Source: Undaria pinnatifida (lineage: Eukaryota > Sar > Phaeophyceae > Laminariales > Alariaceae). From it: a DNA stretch of 64,000 nt. The position numbers and the translations under genes are program-made. The stretch lies in the NCBI GenBank assembly GCA_012845835.1, contig JABAKD010000026.1, positions 4,789,699 through 4,853,698 of the forward strand, given 5' to 3'. How positions within the stretch are numbered: the stretch's first letter is position 1; each line of letters opens with the position of its first letter. The notes under the pieces are model-generated. The model did no database searches. It was not told the origin of the DNA and worked only from the letters and a program-made list of their open reading frames with translations. Below are positions 27,901 to 40,832 of this stretch, piece after piece.

Positions 27901-30900
27901 ATTAAGACCACCTGACAGCCACACCAGTCACCAAGCGAGTCAACCGCCAGCGTTCCAAGAGGCCTTATTGGCGCTGGTATCGCCATCGAGGAACGATATA
28001 AGTCATGCAAATCATACAAATAATGCAAATGACGTAAACAATTGGCATGTGTGTATTGTATGCATTGTAGTATTGCATCTAGTATTGCGATTGCTGCCGA
28101 TGTTGGCATCAACAATCAAGACGGACGGGAGGGGGGCAATTAAATAAGTAATGGTACCAGGTATGGGATAATTACATTCGAGGGTATGCAGGGGGTGAAA
28201 TTTTGTTTTTACTTTTTGTGCAAAACGGGAATCCAAAACGAAATTAAAAATTAAAAATGAGAAGAATTGGCATCGCCATCGCTCCATACCGACCTTTGTA
28301 CTTGACAATCAACACGGACATACAAGGGCACATGTATCGCAATCATTATAATATATAGACTATATGTTCAAGCAAACGTGTGTCGCAATAACTGCCACCA
28401 CCATACATAAAACGTTAAAAACAGCACGTGCTCTGCCACGACCACCACCACCATAACCACCCGAACCACCCGACAGCAGTACTCGCCACGTGAATCAACC
28501 ATGAACGTTCGGGGAGGCATTATTGGCATCGGGGAGGCATTACTGGTGTGTACGTAGTCTATAGGGTATGTGTTGTGTTGCGTTGACCTAGAGGCGTCTT
28601 GCAATCGGGGTCGCAGTCCCTACCGAGAGCAAAAACAGCACGTGTTCATGGGGGAAGCAGTGGCAAAAGGTATCGCCATCGCCATCGCCATCGCCAACGG
28701 TGTTTTCTCTTACTTTATGAGAGATCCACTGAGAGATCCACTGAGAGATCGACCAAGAGATCGACTAACGTAGAGCCTCATGCTGCACAGTGTCGCACGG
28801 CAAAAACAAGAGACTAAGCTACATACGAAGTACTCTAATGCTAATGAATGCACTCTAATTATAATGAATGATGAATACATGAATAGCCGGTGTTGCTTGC
28901 CGGGTTACTTGCGAGCTCGGTGGCTCACTGTTTTTTCTTCAGTGCTCAGTACCGCACTGTAGAGGTTTGTTCCCCTTTTCAACTTTTCAAATTAACGCCT
29001 TCACCACTGGAAACCCTTTTTTTCGACAAGTTTACTTCAAGTAGGTATAGGGAGGGGTTTCGAGGCTCTTAAGGGGGTAAGACACCTCCCGGGATTTCAA
29101 GCCATGATATGTATACGAACCACATTCCGGAGGGGAACCTTGCAATACAACATTGGTACTGGTATGCCATTACGAGCAACATGAAAAAATTGGTACCGCC
29201 ATCGCTCTACAACGGGGCCAACATCATCACTAATCACTAATCACTAATCACTAATCACTAATCACTAATCACTAATCACAAATCGAGATGGACGCTCGAG
29301 CGAACACGCAGGTCGCATTAATTGTCGTCGAGATGGACGTTCAAGCGAACACGAAGCGCATAAAATCGCAATCGAGATGCGCATATCGTCACTATCATAC
29401 CAGGTATATCGTACTCGCAGCGTGCACTTGTCTGCGCCACACGCTATCATCTGCCATCATCTGGCATGCCTCGTTTGTGCCAGACGCCGTAGTCGATCGT
29501 CTATCATCGTCTATGGTCCGCTTAAGCCGCTCCTTACCTTTCCCTCAAAGCTGCCAAGCTGCTCCGACATGGTCTTTGGGACGTAGGAGGTCACATTCTC
29601 CGACACCATCACGGCTAGCAGGAGGTTCGTCATGCACGCGACCACTCCGATCATCTCCAGGCACAGCTGCCAGGCCCCGATCGAGGCCTCTTCGTGACTC
29701 TGCATTCGTTCGGCATCCGACGGTTTCACAACGGTATTTGGCGGTTTCATATGCAGCATTCGACGGTTTCATATTCGGTACCTGCTATACAAGGGATTCG
29801 GTAACCTCTTCATATTTGGCATGTACAAAAATCGTAGTTGGCACTTGACAGCTTAATATTCGGCATTTCATGATTTCGCATTCGGCACTTGACGGCTTCG
29901 TATTTGGCGTTTGGCGGTTTACATTCAATATTCTGTTCTCTATTCGACGGTTTCGCATTCGACATTTAAAGGGTGCACATTAGGCGTTCGACGGTATAAC
30001 ATCAAAGACGTGGGTTGACGGCACTCTTGCCCCTTGACAGACAGCCGTCAGGGAACTAACTCCACATCCTAAAACTAGTATGATAAGGCCAAACACGCCT
30101 TGACGGATAAAAAAAACTAGATCGTCAACCGACATCTTTGTTTAGCATTTTGCATGTAACGACCTCCTGTTTCATACGTATCTTTCAACATGGGGCGGTA
30201 TCGCATTCGACAGTCGACGGTTTCGCATTCGGCAGTTGACGGTTTCATATTCGAAAGCCGACGACGGTTTCATATTCGGCAGTTGTCAGGTTCACATTCG
30301 GCAGTTGTCAGGTTCATATTCGGCATGCAACGGTTTCATATTTCATGTAGGCGTACAACGGTTTCATATTCGGCAATCCGACGGTTTCGCATCCGGCATT
30401 CGATGGTTTCGTATCAGCATTTTTTCGACGGTTTCGTATACGGCATCTGACGGTTTCGATACGGCATCTGACGGTTTCGCTTTCGGTATGCGCCGTTTTG
30501 GTATTGCGGTGGAGCAGGCCATGGACGAACACGGCAAATGGTCAAAGGTCAATGGCTTACCTGGGGTCGACGGGTCTTGACGAGCTTGGTTTGGTCAACC
30601 TTGAACTCCCACACGTTGTTCAGGATCGCGAAAAGAGGGGCAAGCGGGAAGACGACGAAGAACATGGCGATGTACCCGAATTGCAGCACCTGTTTCAGGT
30701 TGTCGCGACGGACAGGAGAGCATACGCGTTAACACGTTTACATCTCTATAAAATGATATACAGCCCTCATACAGACACAGATACAACATTGCAGGTCTCC
30801 ACTAAGCAGAAGCTACGATGTTCACTCACCTTGTTAATACTTGAAAAGCTCTTTGTATTATGCCCTCTGTCACGAACGGGTCACGGCATAACTGAAGCTA

Positions 30901-33900
30901 CAGCATTGTAGTAGGGTTACAGTAGGGTTACAGTAGGGTACAGTAGGGTACAGTAGAGTTACAGTAGGGTACCGTAGGGTACAGTAGGCGTCCCCCGGTA
31001 AGGCGGTGGTGTGCTACAGAGAGCAATATGACCGCCTTATGGGGGGAAGCCGCCTTATTAATCCTATTCAATCCAGGTTATGACTGCAGCTCCTCGGTCG
31101 TGGCAAGCGATTTGGACCGCCTTATATCGGGATACCGTCCAACATAGGGATACCGCCTTGTTGGGGGACCCCTGCGGTACGAGGCTGGTGCAAACTAGTA
31201 AAAACCCAATTCCGTCATCCCATCCTTCCTATACACACGCCTTCACAGACATGTGAAACCTTGTCATCCTATACTCATATCCAACATCCAGGATCCTAAG
31301 CCGTTGCCAGGCTCCCAGGGCAATACGATGACACTAGCCCACCCTGATTTTGGCCCCATGTAACCCCGGTATCCCCTCTATAAATAATCTACACCCAGAT
31401 ATACCATACTTCATATTAACGTTCGTAGGAGTATAAAAACACAAGCACAAACACGAACACAGACACAAACACACGCTCCTATTTCCGAGCGGTCTTGGCG
31501 TAACGTAGTTATCAGCGCACTCCTAAAATGGGGACAGAGCACTTGGAATCGGACCTTTAATAAGACCATTGTAGGAGTTGAAAAAAAGATCAACACTTAC
31601 ACCTTCACCATTTCACCTATCGCCCCAATCTCCTTGGTATCAAGTGCTTTGGCCACGACCCCGTTTAGCACTACACCCGCATTCGAGAGTACGAACCACT
31701 TCAAAACGGCAAAAGGAAATGATATACGTTTTGGCGGGATCGGGAACCGGAGCTAGAACACCTCGTGGCTTCTTGTTGGAGAGGCAAGTTGGTTAATATT
31801 CCTGACGTTGAATAATTGATCTCGATGGCGGCAACGTGACACGCAAAAACATAGCACGAAAAAAAAAACAGACCCACACAAAAAAAAAAAAAATAAACAA
31901 CCCAGAATTTTCTGAGAACTTTCGAAGGAACCAGAATTTTCACAGAGTTTCGAATAAAGCAGAACTTTCTGAGAGAACTTTCGAAAAAAACAGATTTTTC
32001 TGATAACCTTTTAATATAGGGTGATATACTTTTCTGAGAAACTTCAAGTGTCACTCGCCATCTCTAGGTATTCGCTCTCCACGTCCGCCGGGTCAGACTT
32101 CATCTCCTCCAGCAGCTCCTCAGCATCGATGGTGCCCGTGTGCTTCACCAGGAAGGTGGGGTCTTTGGGAGGCTGAGGCGAGAAAAACAGGGGGGGGGGA
32201 GAGGGGTACTCATTTCTTGCACGGCCGTAGGCGTATGACTATAGACTCCTACAACGCACGTCGGGTTTGCACCGGCCAGGCAGACAGCCCTTGCACCAAA
32301 AGCGCGAATCGCCGTGAGGTGTTTTCGGCAAGTTACATGAAGGGCGAGCTGCATCCTACTAGGAACCGCTTGTGAGGCGGACACCGGCATCGGGGGCGGG
32401 CGGGGGGTACTCATTTGTTGATTGTCTTGGTAACTTAACGACCAACCAGTGACTACGACTTCGTAGTTTTGTTTTGTATACACGAAAGTTAAACGCGAAT
32501 CGACCCTCTCTTCCACATTTATTTTTTCAAATCTCTTTACGTTTTTCTTAGAAATCGAGCATCATGTACAATACCAGGCATATCATTAAAAAGCCTCACG
32601 TTCTTCTTGTCGTTGCGGTCCTTGAGCCAGCGCATGGCAACCGGCTGGTAAATCTCGACAAACTGCGAAATGAACTGCTTGACCATCATCATCATCATCA
32701 CCAGCTGCCGCAGGCGGTCGATGTCCCGAAGCCAGAACCCCACGTACAGCAAAGCGCAGTAGGAGTTCACGAACTGGAAGGCGAACATCTGCGAAAAAAG
32801 AAAGGCAAGCAGGCGACGCGACGCGAGCCGAGCGAGGGCCACAACAGGTGTATTATGGCGGGCGGGCGGCACCCCAGAGGTTACAATGCAAAACAAGCCG
32901 CGATAGATATCACCTGTGTGTTTTCGTTCCATACTAACGAAGGAGGCGTTATTCGTTCACCTTGATGAAGGCATTAACGTGGTTTCTGCCAAAGGTGGGG
33001 GGTGCTCCTCGAAGTCAATCATTCTGTCTCCCGGAGTCCCGAAAAAAAGTCAGTAAATAAGAGTTTCGTATTGAGCCCAGTGTAAACGCGGAAAACATTT
33101 CGCTTCTTATCACAAATCGCCACGTATGTTGCTCTTCCTTATGTTGGCGTTTCTTGCCTGGATCGCGAAAACGAGCTCATTTTCCTATTGGCAACTTCTT
33201 AGGTTCGTCCAAAAAGTACGCCTTAGGTTCTTATCGCGTTATTTTTTACTCGTGGGCCAATAATATACACATAGTTTCCCCATCCCGTGTTGAGTAAACT
33301 AATTAAATCACCCGCCTTCTCCCTTGTGGGGCATCATTACATCTTGATTACAGTATATCTTGATGATATCTTGACTACAGTCTAGCGACCACAAAAACGA
33401 CGATCGATCGCGACATTTTCAATCGTCTGCCTTCACCGTGAGCGCGCAGCAGCGGTACGAGTACGATCATGCTGCACCTGTCCTGTCCCGTTCCGTTCCG
33501 TACGAGAGAATCTTTGAATTAGTGTATTGTTGTCATTTTTTTTCGGACACCAATTTCATCATCACCAACCAGCAGCGGCCGATTATGCCATAATCGTCCG
33601 TTTTAGACGTGAACACTCTCAAGTCTCAGAAGGGTGAAATTACAATTTGCAAGGAGGCGTTTTCTTGTTCACCTTGATGATGAGGGCGTTTTTCTTTCGG
33701 ACGTCCGTGGGGTGCTCCTCGAAGTCATTCAAGGCCCGAGCCAGGAAGTCGTAGGCGAAAGAGGCCACGATCGGCACAACGCTGTACAGCAGCAAAGGGT
33801 AGTACTGCATGTACGAGTCCGCCCCGTACACCTGTAATACCCGACACGGCCAGAAAGCGAGAAGACGAGAGAGCATCAAGACATCATCAAGACATACTTG

Positions 33901-36900
33901 GGGTTAGGGCGTCTAGACAATCAATCCGGTACAAAAGGTCCAAATACACAGGAAGTCGCGGCGGCAGGAAAACCCAGGATCGTATCGCCTGCCCGGGGAA
34001 GGAACATCAACAGTTGATCAACCCCAACAACATAAACAACGATGAGTGCCACCCCGTTTGTTATTACGATGTATATTCTTAATGAGGCGTCTACCGTTCT
34101 TACCTTGACAGCGTTATCGCTAAGCCAGATGCAGTAAAGCATGACACGGATGACCACGTAGATGGCAGCCAGGATGATGGGTACTGTCATGCACAGCTTT
34201 CCGGCCGGGCTGGGCGAGAACTCCCCCTCCTTCAAGACCGTGCACCACCATCACCATCATCATCACCATTACCATCATCATGACCATCATCATGACCATC
34301 ATCATCACCATCATCATGACCATCACCATCATCATCATCACCGTCACCATCATCATTACCACCACCACCGACACCATCATCAACAACACCACCACCACCA
34401 GCATCATCAACACCATCACCATCACCAACACCAGCATCATGATCATCACCACCATCATCACCACCGCCACCAAAAGCACCATCACGACCACCACCACCAC
34501 CATCATCAGCGTCGTCATGATCGATACCACGACAACCAATAGCACCGTCAGCCGCGAAGAGGTCCGGGATTTAAAGGAGGACAGACAACGTGCCGCGACA
34601 AAATACACACACGAGAGAGAGAAACCACACAGGCACAAGTGATTCGAGTCAGATCAGCAACACATACGCCAGAGAAGCCACATTATAACATGCAAGTTAA
34701 GGCAGACCACATCAAGTACAGCCTAGTTAGTCGGTGGGCATGAACGTGCAAGGCACTATAAAGATGCCAAGACGGCGCGCTGTCATTGCTGTCACTAAAC
34801 CACGATTTGAACAGCAGACAGAGCTAACCGAACCCCGGAAAAGCTTGCCGTGCCGAGCTGCAATCAGCATTAACACACATCAATCGCCAAACATTGATCA
34901 CTGTTCGAAGGTGATCAACCAACCTTCCTAGGAAATCAACCATCTTACTCCGTATTATATTCGTAGATAAGAACCTAACCAACAATCCTTCCTAGAGCAG
35001 GTAATCAACCATCAACAACCAACGGCAACCAACGGCCAGCAATCAAAAATCAACAACCAATAATCCATAATAGCAGTATGCATCTTCCTTGCTTCGTTTT
35101 CTGTATATTATGAAAATTAAAATACACTCCAGCTGTGAGATCGAAGATTTTGTCGAAACTCATCTTTGCAAGCTGTGTGTGATACTCCGATCGCGCGTAT
35201 TACGGGTTGTGTGTCCTCATTAAGGATATAGGTCGGCGACTCCCCTTGCAACTACAGTGTAGCTATCAGGGTCAACATGGTGATGTTAGAGTCTGTGCGC
35301 GGAAACTATAAAACCCGTTTCTGAGGGGGACAAAATCTGACAGCTGTGGAAGGAAATGCATCAGTTTATCAAGTGAATCCTGTAAGTCGAATACCCGGTG
35401 AGGGGAGGGCGGAGTTTTCAAGGACGTGGGGGCCTGATTTTGATCAAAAGGGGGGCGGGAGGGGACGGGTGGGGCAGGTCAATTTGTGCGTGGAAACTAT
35501 ACATATTTCTTGTAGAGGAGGGGGGGGGAATGTGGCGGGGAGGGCCGGGGCCGGGGGGGGGAGGGCTTTAGGTGGCATAGATGTAGGGGTTTGATATACG
35601 CGTGGTGCTAGGTCTAGGCAATGGTGCGGGTGGTGGGGATGGAGGGGGCGTTGGGGGCGGGGGTGGGTGGGAATTGCAGCAGCGGCATGGACGGCTCTGA
35701 AACGATAACGAGGCGATATCTAGGGCGTGGAAGTGTTTATTACTCTGGCGGATTTCGATAGTAGGTGGGGCGTTTAAGCAAGAGGAAGCGAGGGAAAAAA
35801 AAAAAGGCGGTGGGTGGGGGGGGGGGAAGGGTTTTCAAGAGGTTTAGGTCACATATAATATCAAAGTCAAGGATTTGGTCGACACTGGTGTTCGCAACAT
35901 TGTGTGTGATCCTCCGATCGCGCGTATTAATCATATATGTAGGGGCTTGCTATACGCGCGGTGCTGGGTCTAGGCGATCGTGCGGGGTGTGGGGAAGGAG
36001 GGGGCGTTGGAGGGGGGGAGGGGGGATGAATGAAAACTACGTCATGGATGGCTAAAAGGATAATGACGTGATATCAATTGCTTAGAAGTGTTTATTACTC
36101 TGGCCGATTTCGATTGTAAGTGGGGCGTTTGAACGAACTGGGTATATCTCGTGCTTTTGCTGTTTCTTATTTCTTCCTCTTTTTTGTTCTCAGATTAGTA
36201 GATACATTGCACACAGCAGTGTAGTTGTTTTCAGCTGTGAAACGTATGAACACATAGTGAGGATTGTGGGCACGAAAAGTGAAATGCGACGGAAAGCAGA
36301 CGTATGAATAGGAAAACCGAATAACGCGTTTTTTACTTTGGACGATTATGCTTCTTACCTTTCAGGAATACAGCATTAATCGCCATTGTCATTGACTAGT
36401 AGATATTCAACCACTGACAACCAACATGCAGCCAGCAATCGGTGAACAACGACCAGCAATCAACAACAATATCAAACATACACCAGGTATCAGGTAGTCA
36501 GTCATTAGCAGCCCATAACCAACCAGTAACCCTTAATCCATTTTGTATGGGTGTAACCACCAACCATCAGCCCTTGACCCTCAAGATCAAACATTTCGTA
36601 CATAATCAACAATCGACCAACCAGCATCAACCAACAACCAACAGCTGTCCATTGATAGGGTTCTTGGCTGTTGGCCTGCTCGCTCCTCACGCACCTTCAT
36701 CGCCGAGATCCGCATGAGCTCTTTGTCCTCCACCCCATCCACACCCCAACGGAAGGCGATCTCACTGTTGCGGCGCCGCCATAGGTCCAGAAACATGCCC
36801 GTCCACACCATGATGAGAACGCAGAACATGGGCAGCAGCAGGCTGTCCGGCGAGCCAGCCCTCCACTGGTCCAAGAACAGGAAAAGGCCTCCGATGCTGG

Positions 36901-39900
36901 GGACTACCAATGCCCTGATGGACGAAAAAACAAGGGGATTGCTTAGTAGGGTATTTTTTTCATTTGCTTATTTTTTGCTCATCCCATCAAGCATTGTCGT
37001 CACAATCTTTGTTTGTCTTCCCGCCCTAAACGTAATTCAGACCCGGGTATATACCGGGGTACCACATCTGTGAGTGAGTGGTGATACTCGGGTATGTACC
37101 CGGGTACCGGCAGAGCGTATTATACCCTTCGTACTGAATATGACTTTAGAATAATCACTGTGGTGCATCGTTGACATATGCCAAAAGGGTGTTGTGGTTG
37201 TTTTTAATAACTTTTGAGCCGTTACTTAGTGCTGCGTTATCGGTGTAATTGTAGGGAGGCTGTTGTAAAAAAATTATACTTCGAAGTATGATAAAATGCC
37301 TGATGCATGAACGGTTCAAGGATTTGGTTAGTAGGGAATATATCTACGCACTCCAGAATACACGGGCACAACATCTTACGTATCGTATTGTTGGAGATAC
37401 TCCGATCGCGCGAATTACTGGGTGTGTGTCCTCATTAAGGATATACTAGGTAGGTCGGCGACTCCCCTCAGACCTAGCTGGTACCAGGGTCAACAGGGTG
37501 ATGTTAATCACCGTGTACCAGGTATGTATAACCCTATTTCCATTAAAAAAACATAGCTCAAGTCCAAAAAATAATATCCCACCTCGTGTAGAACCCCAAC
37601 CAGGCGAAGTACATCCCAATATAAGGTCCAAAGTAAGCGTTGACGGCAGCAGGAGCCTCCTTGTAGCCCGTCTTGGCTACACCGTCAAGCGCCGTTTTGT
37701 CGTGCAGAAGGGTCATCTGCGGAAACACACGTCAAAACATACCACATTCTGAGAATTCAGTACGCATTCGCTAACCTCTTTACATACGCATCCACGTCTA
37801 TGGGGACACACTGCTTGGAGTCAGTTCGATAGGGGGGGGGTGTTTGTGATTACCAAATTATCTTGGGTAAAAAAAAAGAAAAACATGAAAACGAAACACA
37901 AAACAGAAAACCTGATTCGCGGCCTCTCAAATCTTGGTGAACAACTGTTGGCTAATTGGGTTGGAGTTATCCAGACCAACCCCAGCCAATAAGTATCAAG
38001 GGGGAGGTGGACAAAAAGGGCCATTTCGGGCGTCTGTAGCTAATTTTTCGTGGGTTGGGTTGGCCTTGGGATATATATATAATATGACATTCGTCGGTTT
38101 CAAGATATGTTTTTTTTAAATGTTTTAAAGACGTCAGCTGTGAGTTCGATTTATTCAAGGGTCGATACTCATTCTTGCAAGATGCGTGAAACTCCGGTCG
38201 CACGTTGTTACTTTTTAAAGATATGTAAATCCTTTGCATCTTTGTCAATGGCGATTTCGTGTCCACAACATGAATGCTAATTCGCTTTCTCCTACCCAGC
38301 CAAATTGAGCATCCCGCAAACACGGTATTGTGCGTGTCGTTTTCTTCCAGCATCGCCCTACGTTTTCGACCCCTCCAAAACTGCGTGCACTAAACCACCA
38401 GTAAACCACCAGTAAACCACCTATCAGGCAATCAGCAAGCAACATGCACATACTTTACGCTCCCACGGAAAATCTGCAGCAGAGAGTAGTGACACAAAAG
38501 CGACATCGACGACCTACAGCAGACGCAGGCGCGACGGCAGCGTGCGCTCCAAACACAAAAACAGGGAAAAAAACACGTCGTGGATACAACAAAAAAACAA
38601 ACAAACTACAAGAAGGTACGAGGGTATTGACCCCTTGACCCCTGACAGCAGCAACGCCTTCATATCATTCTACACCGCGGTAAGGGGAATAATTTTCAGC
38701 GGGGTGTCGGCGGCGGCGCCCCCCAGCGTGCTCCTGAAAAAGCAAACCACAGGGCATGCACCGAAGCGGCTCTCACCTCTTTGTACTGCACGCCGGAGCG
38801 CATGATAACCTGGAGGGCATCGGCGCAAAGCTGAGATATCTCGCCTGACGTGTAATCCCCCCTTGGCTTGGTTGGCAGACCCCTTTCCACAGCCGACTTG
38901 ACCATGAGCTTAGGCCCCATACCCAGCACCATGGTCATCGTCGGAGGCACTACATCCCCATGCAGCATGGACTGACAAACGAACGTCAAGGGTTGGGGTC
39001 AGGGTGAGGGTTCTTGAGGATAGGGTTAGGGTCAGGGTCAGGGTTCTTGAGGGTTAGGGTTAGGGTTAGGGTGAGGGTTCTTGAGGATAGGGTTAGGGTT
39101 AGGGTGAGGGTTCTTGAGGGTTAGGGTTAGGGTTAGGGTGAGGGTTCTTGAGGATAGGGTTAGGGTTAGGGTGAGGGTTCTTGAGGGTTAGGGTCAGGGT
39201 TAGGGTGAGGGTTCTTGAGGATAGGGTTAGGGTTAGGGTGAGGGTTCTTGAGTCAGGGTTAGGGTTGGGGTTGGGGTTCAAAAAAGGCGGTCGAGGGGAA
39301 GGGAGGATGCGAGGGGTTTGTTCTAGACTTAGAGCTATAGGGTTGAAACTTAAAACACGTTGGTCGAGGGGACAACCAGACGCGCCCGTTTAGGGGTAAG
39401 GATATAACTACTACTCTAAATTACTCTCAATGAGGGTCCAGGTATAGCGACAAAAAACACGTCAAACGCGGCGTTAACACCCGTGTAAGGAAGCTAGAGC
39501 GTGCACCAGTGTGTCATCTTGATGCCTTCACATGCGGCGTACACCTCCCTACGCTTCGGACACGTCTTCTACCCCAGTACTCCACTAGTCGGGGCTGCTT
39601 CGTGTGGGCGATGCTGCAATTGAGTAATGTTGTTCGACATGTTTTCCAAGCACCACATCCTACCAGCACACCAGCAGACCATACCAAACCAAGCACCGCA
39701 CCGTACATAACATCACACTTTCACACCATTCCAAACAGCAGCATCACTCTATTAATACCGTAGTACTACAATGTACCATAACATTATCACGCCATATACC
39801 ATATACCATATTACCATATACCATAACCATATAACCTATAACCATAAACCATCAATTAGTTGACTAAGCGTCGATGGCTGATGCTATACCATTTTAATGA

Positions 39901-40786
39901 TCATACCAGCACACTGTACCGGAACACCATACCATACCATCACATCATACCATAACGTCATACAAGAAAAACGCAATCCACTCTCCTCTATGATCCATCA
40001 GCTGCACAGCAGTAGCTGTACACCACCAGTGCAGGTGCCACGACTGGCAATACACGCTCACAACATACACCACACCAAACTTTACCGCAAAGCAAACACA
40101 TGCAGGGCACAGGCTCACCACGTGCACAACGAAGCCAACGCATGACACAGTCTCACGAAGTGCATAACGATGCCTCCGGTTCTGAGGTGGGGCATGGCCG
40201 CATCACGGTGATCCTCAACGTTACCCGTAAAGCCCCAATATCGCTATCACATAATACCAACCAAGCGCCATCGCCACCCTGCCCGGTCTGCCGGTGCCGA
40301 GCGTGGGCTTTGGGGGGGTCCCAAGGGGCCACGCTTTTTCGTAGAAAACAAATCTATCGAGGGGGGGCGTTTGGCATCGCCTACCATACCATACCATACT
40401 ATACCAAATCAAGCACCGCACCATGCCATAACACCACCATCATATCACACCAAACCTAGCACCTCACCATGCCATCACACAATCACATCACACGAAATCA
40501 ACCAAGCACACCTCACCATGCCACCACACCATCACATCACACCAAGACAAGCATCACACCATGCCGTCACATTCTCACCAAGTGCACAATGAAGCCCCTG
40601 GTCCTCAAGTTCAGCATGGCCGCATCCGGATCTCCCTTAACCCCCATCATCACAATCTCCGGCGCCCCGAACACCGGCCCACCGGCCACCGTTCTCGGCT
40701 TCGGAGGCTCAGCAGCAGCAGCAGCAGCAACGGCAGCAGTAGCAGGGGCAGCAGCGGTAGCATCCCCTCCCGCAGCAACACTTCCC

Positions 40787-40832
<46 letters not shown>

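Noticed and set aside
31590-31700. Open piece on the minus strand (SNAGVVLNGVVAKALD) with an AAG/GTGTAAGT-like donor
   Set aside because: It lies where exons 8 and 9 must be adjacent to keep the conserved EYLEM-VLQFGY block; no family match.
34120-34638. Met/Val-rich frame on minus and His-rich frame on plus
   Set aside because: Translations of the CAT/CAC microsatellite; the real coding part is only exon 5 in another frame.
38676-38735. Exon-like stretch (STLGGAAADTPLK, with CAG acceptor and a possible donor) between exons 2 and 3
   Set aside because: Its reading phase does not fit exon 2, while exon 2 joins exon 3 directly in phase 0 and gives the expected anoctamin motif.
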